Below are positions 1-12,510 of a stretch of 64,000 nt of DNA, piece after piece. Location of the stretch: positions 3,968,001-4,032,000 of the forward strand of contig JAWUZG010000016.1 in the NCBI GenBank assembly GCA_036785705.1. The letters are read 5' to 3'. A model generated the notes under the pieces. That model was not told the origin of the DNA, made no database searches, and saw nothing but the letters and a program-made list of their open reading frames with translations. Made by a program: the position numbers and the translations under genes. How positions within the stretch are numbered: position 1 is the first letter of the stretch; every line of letters starts with the position of its first letter. The stretch comes from Acanthornis magna (Eukaryota > Chordata > Aves > Passeriformes > Acanthizidae).

Positions 1-2084
1 GACATTTATGTTTCAGTCACAAGACGTGGAAAGCCAAGCAGGCCATGTGCAATTTCATCCATAGTTAACAGCTCTTGTCCCAGTACTGTGGCACTGACTC
101 CTTTTTCCACTGCTAAGAGGAGCGCAGCAGCCATACTGTAGGAGAAATCAGCATAATGTTTTTAGAGCAGCAGCTGTGACATCGTTTTACAAGCAACAGT
201 ACGAGCAGATGGTGTTTAGAGAGTTCTCCTTGCCTGCTCTAAAACACCTCCATTGGGTCACTAATGGATCCTCCGTCTTGTGGAGCACTGCATAAAGCTA
301 CAATGTTCCCAAGATGACGCATATGGTCATTTACAGCTTCCCAGCTCATCAAATACAAATTAGATCAAAATCTTTTTCACAGAGCATAGATGTCTATAAG
401 CCAGTACTCAAAAGAATAAGCTATTTATTCAAGACAGGCTAAAATAGACAGTCTGAGCTGCTTCCCAATAACATGAATGTGTTTTCAATGAAATTAAGTA
501 TTTCACCATAAAGCCTGCATTTTTGAAGTTAGGATTTGTAATTCAGTTGTCCTCCCTTTTCTGCCCTCCCACCCCTTCTTTTTTAGAGAAGGAGAGCAGT
601 GAGTCAGGAGGGAGATATTTGTATAAAGGAAAAAAACCCCAATATTATAATGGTGAATTTCTGCATAGAATTCAGAGTTCCAAGCAGAAAACAGAATCAT
701 TTTCCAGCCAAATCTACTATTTGCCTTCAGAGGGGCAGCTACTCAGCCAGAGAAAAATCTTGAGCACATGCAGCTCACACTGATTTCGGTATCTTTTGGC
801 ACATGCCACAGGAAAGCAAAATTGGCCATCAGAAATGTTTAGTGTTCCTCTCCCAGTGACTTTTGTTAACATGACTTTTCCCCTTCCTTTGAGTTTGAAA
901 AACACCTCTCAATTGTACTCTTTATCTCTGAATGCCTTTAGAAAGAAATGGTACTTTGAGAGTAATGGAAGCTACAACAGGCTTAGAACAATTACTATCA
1001 GCAGAGATGCCTGAAAACTGCAAAGCCAAGCAAGGGAAGGTGAAAGAGCAAGTGGTAGAAAAGACTGACAGATCTCTCTTTTCTGGTCCAGGTTTGGTCT
1101 ACAAGCGTTATTTATGACAGAGATTTTAAAGGTGCTTCAACTCATTTTTCATTTCTTCCTTCAGCCAGCAGCCTGTGTTTGTCATGTTTACAAAATATGG
1201 GGTTTTGCCCTGCCATAACATACATACAATATGGCTGTATTATATCAGAAGAGCAAAGACCTTGGTATGCAGTGACTCACACAGCCATATGCAATATTTA
1301 ATATAACTATTTTTCCTAGTCCCCACAATGAAAATCTCTGAACTCTACCAAGAGGAGATTCAAGTGCAAGGCACTGCCCAGAGCCAGAGGTTGCTCTGAT
1401 TTATTTTTCAGTTGTGAGTGACTGATATTTTTCCCCACTCATTCTAAGGTTTTCAGCTCTATTAAAATTCTGCTCAGTGATGTACTTCATGCAATTAATA
1501 GAAACGTAGATGTAACTTTGCTCCCCCACTCCCACTGTGTTCTAACATCTAACAGAGTAAAATAAAAGTTTACTTATTAGTATGAACCCACCATGGCAAG
1601 CATTTTGGGAACAGAAAAGAGGGAATCAGTTTTATATTATTCTGCCAAAGCTGCATTTGCAATACTCTATTTTCTCTGTAGGCTTGGTGATCCATGGGTT
1701 TTAGTCTCCCATCAGAAACTGAAGCATTAAAACTTTGAGCGCAAAAAATTTAAAGAACAGAAACTTTTATGAATTATGGGATGGTTTGAAAGGTTTTATA
1801 CTAAACGTGGGCCTCAGAAATTAAGCCTACGTGCCCCAACGGCAAGACTCATGCCTCAGAATATCAGGAACTCTTGGTTTTGACCTCAGGTCTGATAAGG
1901 AGAAGCAGAACCCCATTTGGGAATCTATTTTATATTTATAAAACACATATTTTTTCATAAAGCTCAAAAAAATGGTATTTTCACAGTCTAGCTCAGGCAT
2001 TTGTTTCAGCAACTTCCACTTTGCAAAGGGGCTTAAATTTGACCTTCTCAGATGAAACTCTTCAGTGCCAGGAGGTTTAGGTGA
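1..2084. other. Non-coding unique sequence
   Basis: No gene or recognisable repeat was found here. Short open frames exist on both strands but are under 115 codons, resemble nothing I know and overlap each other in several frames. The sequence is AT-rich with ordinary complexity. Confidence 0.6.
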
Positions 2085-2285
2085 CAAGAAAAGACATCTT
2101 GTGGATAAGGAAGAAGCAGTAGATGCCATAAATCTTGGCTTTAAAACAGTCTCCCGTGATATTCTCAAAAGTAAGCTGGGAAGAAAAGGGGGAAAATATT
2201 AAAAGGTAGGGCAAAACTGATTGGAAAACCTTATTGAGAGGGTAGTTCATGATACTTAGCTGTGACCAGGGTCTCAGGGTCAAAA
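2085..2285 (+). mobile_element. Decayed CR1 LINE fragment (reverse transcriptase part)
   Basis: The plus strand can be read as a corrupted piece of the CR1 reverse transcriptase: a VDKEEAVDAI-like segment followed by FKTVSRDILKSKL, corresponding to the family pattern of an aspartate-rich strand then an FDTVSH-type motif and a short helix. Further downstream the match fades through stop codons near 2250 and ends around the equivalent of the SGVPQGS region. Both ends are truncated and there is no open frame, so it is a dead, old copy. Family and orientation are recalled by eye; the exact subfamily is unknown. Confidence 0.6.
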
Positions 2286-3180
2286 ACTATTGCTATTGGC
2301 AAGAACATGTATTTGTTTTGAGATACCATTGCTTTCTATCTACAGAGAGTAAATAAAACATGCAATTCTGCTCCTTTGTCTGAGTTGGAAACTACAGTTG
2401 TGCATTTATGCCCCTGTGTGATACTCTTGAGAGGATGCTTTTGAAATTTCAAAAATGCTGATTTCCCAAAAATAAGCAGGTACTTATCAAGTTTAAATGA
2501 GCCTTTTCCATACTGAAAATCAGTCTTGGTTGGCCATCAAATGTTTTTATCCTGTGTCACACTTCCTCAGTACCTAGAATGGACAGAAGGTGTTTAAAGA
2601 CCCCACTGTTGTCTCTGTGCCTCAAATCAGCACTGTGCTGACATCTAACTCCCTTTCCTTTTCACTGTTGAAAGGGAATTCCAAACCTTGTTCAGAACTT
2701 AAAATATCCAGGGGAGCTGGATACAACAGTGTTGGAGCACCCATTGCTGGACAGCTAGCTTCTAGACTGTAGTCTGCAGAGCCTTCTGTTGTGACGCTGC
2801 TGGCCAGCAGCTCTCAATTTCTGACAGTAAATTCAGTACCTGCAAAGATAAACTAAAATTATTCAAATCACATCTGTATCTGTTGAGCTTATGAGCTGTT
2901 TGCATTAATATTTGATGTTACTTGGGCAAGAATGATCAGGGATATGGCAGTTTCAGCCCCCTGCTCCCTGCTTGGATAGAGAGAGCATTTTAAACAAAAG
3001 AGAATGAGGAATAAATACTAGGCCTGTTCACACAGCTACACTTGTTCTCTTAAAAATGAAGAGTCATTTCCCCCAAAGAACAGCTATTCCCTGGATAACC
3101 GTAGTAACAAAAACCTGCCGTGTGAACATAGCTAAAATGAGCAGCTATTGAAGATTCAAAATCTGGTTCACAACCACTTA
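2286..3180. other. Non-coding unique sequence
   Basis: Nothing recognisable. AT-rich, with a few homeodomain-type TTAAT/TAATA words around 2900 but no clear cluster. Confidence 0.5.
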
Positions 3181-3575
3181 TTTCTCCAGCAGCCAGCCAG
3201 ACCTTCGCTCCGCTTGCGATGCTGCGCGGTGCCGCGAGTGCACGGAAAGCACCAGACACGTCCTATTTCTGGAGCCTCTGAGCTGAATCAGAGCCTGCAA
3301 GGGGGAACTGGGAGTGCTGGGAAGCCAGCAGGATTCAGAGGAGCAGCAGCAGTGAGCAGGCCGAGGCTGGAGGGCATTGGCAGACCTTCATGACACAGGA
3401 AGGTGCCCAGGGCACGGGGCTGGGGCTGTCCCGGTGTCCCCCGGCTGCCCTGGCAGACCCTGGGGGTGTCCCCAGCCCCACCACGGGAGCCAACAATGGA
3501 GGCAGTGCTGTGCCAAACACTTGCCTCCTGCCAATCCCACCCAGCCGATCCCCGAGCAGCGGTAGAAGATGAAAT
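3181..3575. other. Local GC-rich patch with a small CpG cluster
   Basis: This stretch is distinctly more GC-rich than its surroundings. CpG dinucleotides cluster at about 3207-3245, followed by G/C-rich sequence with repeated GGGGCTG, GGTGTCCC and CCCAGG-like words around 3405-3480. Open frames of 60-118 codons overlap here on both strands, which is expected from the GC content and does not indicate a gene. It could be a small orphan CpG island, a minisatellite-like patch, or an old insertion. I do not recognise it. Confidence 0.5.
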
Positions 3576-5274
3576 ATTGCCCAGTTATCATAAGGGGGAA
3601 ACAGAACCACCATGTTGCAACCCATGCAAAACCAGAGTTACTCATGGAGTAACAAATTGCTGACAGAAACCTGCTAAAATTAACTTCATAGGCAAAATGC
3701 AGAAAAGGCCATTCATTTTCCCTGGACAGACCCGTCTTCTCCACTTTTCAGTATTTTGAGGCTTCCTGTTGCTTCCTTTTTTGATGTTGTAGTAAAGCAA
3801 AATGGAAGCTGAACCAGTCAGCAGTTACATGAGGGAAGTGTACAGTCCATTGCAATCAATGCAGTTAATTAAAAATACAATTAAAACAGAATCAGTGATG
3901 AGAATTGGAACACAATAAATAATTAAAACAAAATTAGTTTGGCTCTTTTGTTGAGCCACTCAGTCCCCAGTTAAAAGCAAATGGCTTTTTACTTCACTGA
4001 TAGCTAAAAAAGCAGGCCTTTGCAGCCCCCAGTCCTCCTTCCTCTGTTTAGGTGTAAGTGCATAAGCCCCCCTTTCCCACCTTCCTCTTTCTCCACACAC
4101 CTTCCACAACAATCTGCTATTCAACTCCCAGGGCTGCAAAAGTGGGAGCTGGTCTGAGGAGCTGCAAATACAGAGCAGAAAAGCAGCATATGGTGGTAGA
4201 AAATAACAAAAAGCCTGTTAATTATTCCAACAAAACATGAAACATTTCCCTACAGCAGGAGGGAAGCTGCTGGCAAATTATTATTTATCTGTTTATTTAT
4301 GTTGGAAATAGGCAAGGGCAGAAAGAAGTAAGGCTGTTCCACTCACAAGCTACTGGCAGCTTTTTTTGTATCTTGCTCATAATCATTTTGGAGTGTAGAA
4401 ACTAATGTTGCAGGAAGCCACCTAGGAAGGAAAGAGGCTTTGTTCTTCAACCACCAGGCCTTCAGAACAAATGCTGGGTACTAACATAGCTAATGGCTCA
4501 TTTCTGAGCTCAGGTCTGCAGGAATCCCTTTTACAGGTGATTGTGTCTCTGACTGATATTACCCCAGCAGTGTTGCAGCTCTATAAATTGTGTATTGACA
4601 GCTGTGGTTGGTTTCCTGCTTTTCTTGTATTCATTCACATCTTAAATGTTCCTTCCTTCCTTGAAGGAAATACATCTCTCCCCCGTGTTGGGAAATGTGA
4701 GTAACAAAGAGTGGGATGCTGAGAAGAAAGTTTCAGCTTTCACTTTCTCATTGCATAAGCTTTCAAGTTCTTCCAGTTGGGAAGGAAGAAACAAATGAAC
4801 CCTTCTGGCTGAGTCACTATTTAACAACACAATAATTAGCTAAACATCATGACAACCAGGGATTAAGTATTTTCCACTCTTAATGAACTCTATCATCAGA
4901 ACAAAAACAACAGGTAACTCTTCTAGTAACTCAGTTATTTTAGTACCACAGATCAATACCTTGATTTTTGCATTTCTCAAAATTATGAAGCCTAATAGCT
5001 ATAATAAATATTAGCATGTGTCCTCTAAGGTATAATGGAATTTTATGAAGGTGCATATGCACTGCTGTAATTTGTCAGGAAGAACTGGATAACAAATGTC
5101 CTTTAAAGGCTTGTTTTCTGTGGAACAGCAATGGTTAACACCACAGCTGCTCCAGTTCTGATTGTTATTTCTTTTGCAATTATTTTCCAGATAAACATTG
5201 TGGCAAAATGTAGGTAAATTTAGATACAGATTTATAGGGAATAAAGCTGGCTTTCCTTACAATTTTCTCCACTG
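3576..5274. other. Non-coding unique sequence
   Basis: No gene or assignable repeat. AT-rich words such as repeated AATTAAAA occur near 3865-3935 and TTATTTAT near 4280-4300. Confidence 0.5.
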
Positions 5275-5400
5275 GTTTATTGTGTAACTTTGGGTAAGGG
5301 TCAAATTTGGCAGTTCCTCTGTTTCTCCAGCTGCAAAATAAAAATAGCTCTTAATCAGTTTTGTGTAGTGTTTCAAGATCCTCTCATAAAATGGATATGT
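5275..5400 (-). mobile_element. MIR-like SINE fragment
   Basis: Read in reverse orientation, the segment follows the MIR core order: TGTAACTTTGGGTAAGG, then CCTCTGTTTCTCCAGCTGCAA, then an AAAATAG stretch, comparable to the MIR phrase of a TGGGCAAGTCACTTAACCTC block followed by a CTCAGTTTCCTCATCTGTAA block. The match is diverged, as expected for an element that was active before the bird-mammal split. No 3' tail is preserved. Confidence 0.5.
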
Positions 5401-5691
5401 TGCAAAAACATCCTTAGAAAAACGAGGAATCCTTATTCTAATGTATACTGGAAATTTTTCCTGTCCCCCTGTAGTGCTTATCAAATCTATGATATTTAGG
5501 AGTGTTTCTGCTCTTGCTGTTCTGAAGTGTTTATGCCTTGCTTGGGTTTCTGTTACAAACTTTCAAGATGTTGCCTGTGACTGAAAACATGGGATCTTTT
5601 CCTGGAACAGATAATTAAATAGATAATTAACTTGTGATGAGTGCTAGAATATCATATAATCTTTATATCTGAGAGAAAATAACTAAGAATT

Positions 5692-5835
5692 GAAAGAGGC
5701 TCCCCATGGAAATGGTCACAGCACCAAGCCCGTCTGAGCTCAAGGAGGGTTTGGACAATGCTCTCAGGCACGTGGTGTGACCCTTGGGGTGCCCTGTGCA
5801 GGGCCAGGAGCTGGACTCGATTACCGTGATGGATA
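5692..5835 (+). mobile_element. Avian CR1 LINE 3' fragment
   Basis: The text from GAGGCTCCCCATGGAAATGG through CACAGCACCAAGCC, TTTGGACAATGCTCTCAGGC and GCAGGGCCAGGAGCTGGACT follows the order of a common avian CR1 3' region (CR1-Y-like). It stops before the usual TTCCAAC and ATTCTATG end, so the 3' terminus is lost or diverged. Identity looks high enough to be bird-specific in age. Confidence 0.8.
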
Positions 5836-6640
5836 ATCTGTGAACATTGTCTGGCCAGCAAGGTAAAGGTACAGCACTGCTTGAGTCCCTCTTGAGGCAC
5901 TGAGGGTCAACTGAGTCTTGTACTTACTGCTCTAATACTTCAAGACATGAATATATGTTTATTTCTCTCCTCAGTTTCCTAAAATTATTTAAAGTGAACA
6001 GTCCTTTTTTCAGTGGGCGATTTTGCATATGTCATTCCCAGGTCAACTAAATTAGACAGACATTTCCACAAATGTCTGTACACGTTCCTTCTTTTACCAG
6101 GGCAGATAGATTGACGCTGAATTGTGTCACTAATACCTTTTTATTATTTCACGCTTAGTATAGCTTATGAACCTCCTAGTCATAACAGAATTTTACAAAA
6201 ACATGGATATGTCCCTCTAGGGTAACTAGGGAATTATGAGTTTCTCAACTGCTTCAGTTTGTTGAAAGAAAAAATTCTGTATTGCAGTTAATAGTTTTTA
6301 GCTCCAGACCAGTAAGACTGGTTCTTTCCAAACTTGCTTACACCCTATTATCACATTATCTCATTATTTTTCTTCCAGATTAGGGCATCATCTCTGTAAG
6401 CCTTAGTAATGGCACTAATGTATTTTCTAGGAAAATTTCTTGGGCATCAAGTATAACAGGATTTTCCAACAAAGGTGTTGGATGTGCAAAAATATCTCTG
6501 CAATGCTGTCTTCCTTGGCCTTTTTAAGGGCATCTGAATCTATGAACCTATGTGTGTAACATCTAAATTTCTTTCCCTGAAGAGATTATTCTTTTGTACT
6601 TATGTAATTCCAGTTGGGCTGGATGTAGCAAAAATAAAAT
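5836..6640. other. Non-coding unique sequence
   Basis: No gene or clear repeat between the two CR1 fragments. AT-rich with ordinary complexity. Confidence 0.5.
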
Positions 6641-6806
6641 AGAATCATAAAAACATGGAATCATCAAGGTTGGAAGAGATCTTTAAGATCACTCAGTCCA
6701 ACCATTAACCCATCACTGCCTCTGTAACCCCTAAACCACAGCCAGACACCTCTTGAACACTTCCAGGGATGGTAATTCCACAAACTCCCTTGGCAGCCTA
6801 TTCCTA
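6641..6806 (-). mobile_element. Avian CR1 LINE 3' end, inverted
   Basis: The plus strand reads GAATCATAAAAACATGGAAT, AAGGTTGGAAGAGATCTTTA, CAGTCCAACC, then CAGGGATGGTAATTCCACAA and CTTGGCAGCCTATTCC. This is the reverse complement of the typical CR1 3' end, so the element points to the minus strand and its 3' terminus lies at the low-coordinate side. It is a standard 5'-truncated insertion without coding capacity. Confidence 0.9.
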
Positions 6807-9800
6807 GTAATACATTAAATTAGGTCCATCTATAATATCAGTGCACTGTCAACCCCTGAAAATTTTGATCTACATAAAATGACTGCGTGTCATGGCAAAT
6901 TAACTGTCTTGTCTAAGATTTGTCCTGAGTCTTCCAGCAGTCAGTGCCTTTTCTGCCAGACAGAACTGTCAGGACTTGCAGCCTGCAAAGCTGTTGTGGT
7001 TCAGACTTAGTTCAGTCGCAGACTTTCTATATTTGCACTTTCCTTTTATAGCTCAGAGTTAAAAATACCTTACATTTCTATGTCAAGTACAGCACTCGAA
7101 CCCCTGTAATGCAGTTTTGCAGTTAAATTACCGTGTCTGGATTAACTGTAAACTATTAACTTCAGTAAAAGTGTAGCAGAACTTGTTACTGTGAGAAATA
7201 AATCTACCTTTTTATTATCTTGCTTTCCACTGTCATCCATTGCTTTCACAGATGATAGGTGCACCATTAAAATCTTTTCCAATTGTCATCTGTATTTCCC
7301 AGAATACCTGATCTAGCAGACCTTTCTCACAGCTCTGCTTCTCTTTATTCATTCTGCATTTTTTATTTGCCACTGGTGCAATGGGGTGCTGAGTATTCAC
7401 CTTAGGCCTGCAGTACTTCAAATAAATCCTTTTTATTCGGTGATGCATTTCTACCTCTCTCCACTAAAACACATTAAAAGTTAACTGACAGCCATGTTAC
7501 TGTTTTATATTATTGCTTTACCTCTCAAAATATTAAGAGAACTCGAGAAAAAAAACCAAAAAACAAGTGCTGAAAGAACTATACCTTTTTGTGCACTTCT
7601 GAAATAAAAGCCTGAAATTATCTATCACTAGGTTTTATTTATTTGTGGAAAAATATGATTTAAGGATTATGACAAATACTGTAAGTAGGAAGTCTAATGA
7701 TACATGTGCTGTTAATATCAATGTACAATACATTATGGCCACTGTGGAACTACTCATTACTGAGATGTGAAGTCAAAGGCAAAGCAGTGGGGATTGAGAA
7801 CCCAATCTTGCAAACACTCCCTGTGGGGGAGTTGCTTCCTGATGTGTCTGACAATGAAACAAACACAGGCAGAAAAGGACTCGGCTGTGCTTGGAGTCAC
7901 CACTCCTCCTCATTCTTTGGGTTGTATTCCCAAACTGGATGAGATGTATGCGACAGGCACTGCTTGGAGGACAGAGGGAGTATCTCTGGGACTGATTCCC
8001 AGGGCAAAGAAGGTGATGGTTTCCCTGGAAGCTCATCACACGTGAGCAGCTCGGCCTGGTAGCCAAGTAAAGCTAGCAGCATTCCAGTCCCCATTAATCC
8101 TGATTCTGCACAATTTGAGACTTTGGTTTGTATTCTCTCTCCTACCACTGTCCTGGCACTCTTTTAATAGGAAGGAAAACACAGCTGTCCATTGCAGAAG
8201 AAAGCACAATGTGCCTCAGTCAAGTCCCCAGTCTTAACTGCAAGGACCAAAGGACACCTCCAAAAGGAGGCATTGCACAGTCCTCACAGAGCCTCAGTCT
8301 CAGTTTATGATGCTAAATAATTGTAACAGCTGATTTCTCAGTTTGAGTCTTGCATAATCACAGCAGGTTGGAAGGAAATAATTAAATTGGGTTTTTTTCA
8401 AAGTTCTGCAAAATGTCATCACTCTGATAAGAAGTACTCTGATGTTTCCATCCCTATAGACAATGTCAGCTTCACACTCTGGCCAAAGTTCCCCGAAGGA
8501 CTGATGGATTTAAAAGAGGAGCTGTAACAGTCTTTTACGGATATTTGATTTAATATGACATGATGCTTTCTTTTGAAAAATGTATGGAGCTATACTATGG
8601 CAATAAAACACTTTTGTAGTGAATACAGAACAGACTAACTACTCTTTAGAGATTTGTTTCAAAGGAAATCACCTTACAAGGATCTGAAAATCAGGTCTAA
8701 GAGTATTAAACCTTTTCATTGGTGATTGCAAGGAAAACCTTTTATGATTAATTCATGGTTAATGCAAACATTCATAGTGCGATAAATAATGATGAGATCA
8801 GGACAGAGTGATCTCACTTCTAACTTACTGAAAGAACATTTAAATAGTCAATGATAAAATTATACATCCAGCTGTAGGAAGGTAAGATCGTACTTTTAGA
8901 CTAGGAGACCATAAAACAGAGTCTGCTGAGGATCAAGAAGTTCTGTTCAGCTTAAAAGAAGCTAATATAACCTTGGATTTAAAACTTAAATGGGATGGAA
9001 CTTTAAAGAGGTATATTCACCTCTGTGCATGGAGTAAAGTAAAATCAGTGTTAGAAAGACTAACAAAAATTCCAGGCTGCCATTGAAGAAAGACACTATT
9101 ATCCTGTGGCAGAAGAAATTTGTGTGCAGAAATGGATTCAAAGAATGCATGCTCCATGGCTATTCCAGACCAGAGGCAAGGCTGACTGGAGTGTAATTCT
9201 CCAATGCTTCCTTCTCAGAAGCTTTTAAAATTACTACTCTCCAAGTGATTCAAGAAGATTACATATACTACATTTGGTAGGTCCCAGGGAGGCATATATA
9301 GAATATGTGTTTCTATCAGGAAGTGGATGAAGTCAGGAAGGAGTGAAAGAGAAGTAAAATTTGTTTGTCATTCAAAACAAACAAAAAGAAATTTTAAGAC
9401 TAAATGTTCAAAAAGGGTAATAAATATTGAAGGATAATAATAGGTAAACATGGGGACTACATGAGTCATACTTTAGCAATAATGTAGGAAAAGTAGGGGA
9501 AAAGTGAAGGAAAAAGCCTTAAAGATGCACAAACTTATTCAGAAAAATCAGTAGATAAAAGATTTCATGGAGAACTAATAGAGCTGGATGAAGATAGAGC
9601 ACAAGGGAAGGCAAAGTTCAATAATGACAAATCCAAGTGTGCTTGGTGACAAGAAGTCTAAATGTATTGTGGGGGAAAAAACAGGAACAGAAAAAAAAAA
9701 ACCCTTAATGGAAAACCCAATAGTAAGATCTGCTGAACACTGATGTAGTTAAAAACACTACACAGGTAGGAAAAAAAAAAATTTCTGACCCTATAACTCT

Positions 9801-9989
9801 GGTCTAGAGTACAGAAGCTTTTAGGAAAGATGAACTAAAGGTTAAAAGATTCCTTTAGGAAGAGACAGCAAAAAGAATACACTGTGTTTAGGAGAAACAT
9901 ATACAAAACTATGGGTAGAAAAATGATTGTCAGGTGCTCCAGTTTCTACTTTCATAATGCAAGAATGAAAGACTTAAATGACACAGAAA
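6807..9989. other. Unique sequence, partly A-rich
   Basis: No gene. The part from about 8880 to 9990 is A-rich on the plus strand, with many AAAAGG, GGAAGG and AAAACA words and short A runs at 9690-9702 and 9770-9781. It could be the older 5' part of the LINE whose 3' end follows at about 9990, but I could not align it and leave it unassigned. Confidence 0.4.
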
Positions 9990-10330
9990 GGCAATAAGAT
10001 CAAAACTGATCAAAAGTGATTTTTAAATAGAGTAAGTTGCATGTGGGGCTCATTGTCACAAAACAATCTGAAGGTCTAAAAAGATCAATAGCAATCAGAG
10101 TGAAGTTAGACATTTATCTGAAGGTATATAAATCCCCAGGCAGCAAGGCATAATCCAAATTCTACCTGGCAGGAATTAGAAAGTTAGTTCCTACTTATGA
10201 GTTCTTCCCCAGTCACTCACTATGTCACTTCATCCATTTTCTTGTGAGACATTAGGGATAAGACTTTTAGTTTAGATGCTACAGAACCAGGAGCATTGAA
10301 TTCCAAAATGCAACTCTGGAGATCATTGAG
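9990..10330 (+). mobile_element. Ancient amniote-type CR1 LINE 3' end
   Basis: The order of words matches the CR1 3' region known from turtles and crocodiles: a GTGGGGCTCATTGTCACAAA block, a TTAGACATTTATCTGAAGG block, an AAGGCATAATCCAAATTCTA block, GGAATTAGAAAG, then GAGACATTAGGGATAAGACT and TTTAGATGCTAC. Divergence is high, which fits an insertion that predates the bird radiation. No coding potential remains. Confidence 0.6.
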
Positions 10331-12379
10331 GTGGAAAATTAGGAAGGAGGGGAGTGTTTAGGTCATCACCAAGCTGAATACAACTGTATACAGTGGTAGA
10401 AAAACATGGAGGGATACATCCATGCAACACATTTTTGCAGAGTTATTCTAGCTTCAATAATATAAAGATATAAACAGGCAACCTTTGCAGAAAAAGAGAA
10501 ATTCTATTGGGCCAGGTGATATAGCTGGGGAAAGAAAACAACAAAAACACTCTTTGTGTTTAAACCTTTGTTTCTTCCAAATAAAATTTCAAGGATGTCA
10601 TGGCTTTTCTGTTTGCTTTTCAGAAATGTACCAACTGGTGTAATAAAATGTATGAATTCTCCCTATAAAACTTGACTAGCTCATTTCATGTGTGTCAGTT
10701 ATTGCTCTAAAGAGAAAAAAAGTAGCTTTTCTTTTTGAAATAATGACCTGACAGCATGAAATATTTCTTTCTGAGGGTTCCTTTGGCTTTGTAGTGATAG
10801 CCAGGCTGCTAGGCGGGCCTCACTGCAGCCTTAAAGAGGAGATGATCCCTACAGCCCTTTCCTAGTGATGTCTGAAGTACAGGCTTACAGGCAAATCCTT
10901 GTTATTCCCTTTGGTTTAAGAGAAAGAAGAGTGATGTCACCTTCTCACTGATAAAGACTAATACCAAGCTGGAAGTTAAAGTGAATTGTCTATCCTAAAG
11001 GAATATGCCTGTTGGAGGAAATTCTGGAAATGGTTGAATCAAATAGCAAAACTCACACAAGAGATAGAGCCAGAATTTCAGTCTGTAAATTTCCCTTTCC
11101 CAGGTGTAAAAGGACATCATAGGAAGGGGTTTCTCTGGTTGGCTCTGACATTTTCCTACAGTGTTTGTGGAAAAAGTCCCTTGGTATGTTGATTACAAAA
11201 GCATCTTAATATTATATACCAAAATTTTGTATGCTAAGCCTTATATTTTCCATTTGGTCCTAGATTTTCTAGACATGTTCTTTTAAACTCTTCCCTATTT
11301 TAGTTAATCTCACTCCCTTTTACTTTATGCTTCATACAATTTTTTTAGTTCAATGGATTCTGTATTCTACCACACTGGTGACATTCCTTTCTCGGGTCCT
11401 CTTCCCTCTGTTCTTCATATTTTCACTGATCAAAGAAGAAATGTACAACTGCATGAGATAATAATTCTCTACCCTGAAGTTCTGCCTGTGACTTTTTCTA
11501 TTTTGGCCACCCAGAAAGCTATTTGACCCCACATACCTTGTAGTTGCTTATATGCTTTACTGTTTATTGATCTGTCTATCCCTGATTAATGTCTCAAGCA
11601 GATTTTCAGCACTAAAATTCCTTCTACTTCCCTACAAAGCATTTGGCAGATGCATAGGATCCCTTTGTTTATTTCTGTACAAGTGTTATTATTTTACAGT
11701 TTGATATTCACAATGGTATTGTCACACCAAAGACCACAACCAGCATAAACGTGACTTCAGTTTAATATATACCTAATTTAATGCCCCATTTCCTTGCCAT
11801 AGTCAGGCATTAGTGTTTCACAGATATGACACTGCCTGTGGGGTTTTTTGCTGAGTCCATCTCCTTTTGCCTCTGAAGATTTCACAGTCCTTGGGTTCTT
11901 TTCTTGTCTCTGCCTATTTGTGATATTGTGAAGCTTTGTGTACAACCTTTGTTTTACAGGTATCAATACAGAGACATTAAGACACAAATCCATCTCCCTA
12001 GTAGTCTTATTGTCACTCAAAGAATGAGCTGAAAAGCAAGATTTGTGAAGCTAGATGAAGTCTTGAACCACAGCAACATCTTTTCTCTTTGATACAAAAA
12101 TTCAATTTAAATGCAAAACAAAACCTTTGACAGATACAAAATATATTTCAGTTTATAGAGCTTAACTAGTTGAATCTTTATTAGTTGTATTATCCTTGTC
12201 TTTTTCATGAAATCAGTGAAGTAATAATACAGCTTTCCTAACTGAAAGAAAATTATGACTGCAATTGTCACTGTATGATTGTGACATAAATATATAGGAA
12301 GAAACTGATATTTGTAGTGCTGGTAAACTGTAAATTGCAGGATAGATGGAGACTTAGACCCTAAACTTCACACGTGAGT
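10331..12379. other. Non-coding unique sequence
   Basis: No gene or confident repeat. A mildly GC-richer spot lies at 10800-10860. Short open frames on both strands lack any recognisable domain. Confidence 0.5.
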
Positions 12380-12510
12380 ACAGTTATTTATCTTGGCAAT
12401 AATAGGGTTCAAGAAGCTTACTGGAAAGGAAATGTGAAGTAGATGAAGGAATTGAACCAAGGTTTCTAACAAGGTTTCTTTGCTGCTTGAATCACAAGCT
12501 CCCTTTTCAG
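12380..12510 (+). mobile_element. Possible MIR-like SINE fragment
   Basis: A GAATTGAACCAAGGTTTCT block followed by GCTTGAATCACAAGCTCCC resembles the MIR tail phrase of a GATTTGAACCCAGGTCT block followed by a CCAAAGCCC block. Only this part aligns and the rest is too diverged, so the call is tentative. Confidence 0.35.

Noticed and set aside
8341..8395. GGTTGGAAGG next to an AATCACAG word, reminiscent of a CR1 end
   Set aside because: No other CR1 phrase follows in order on either side.
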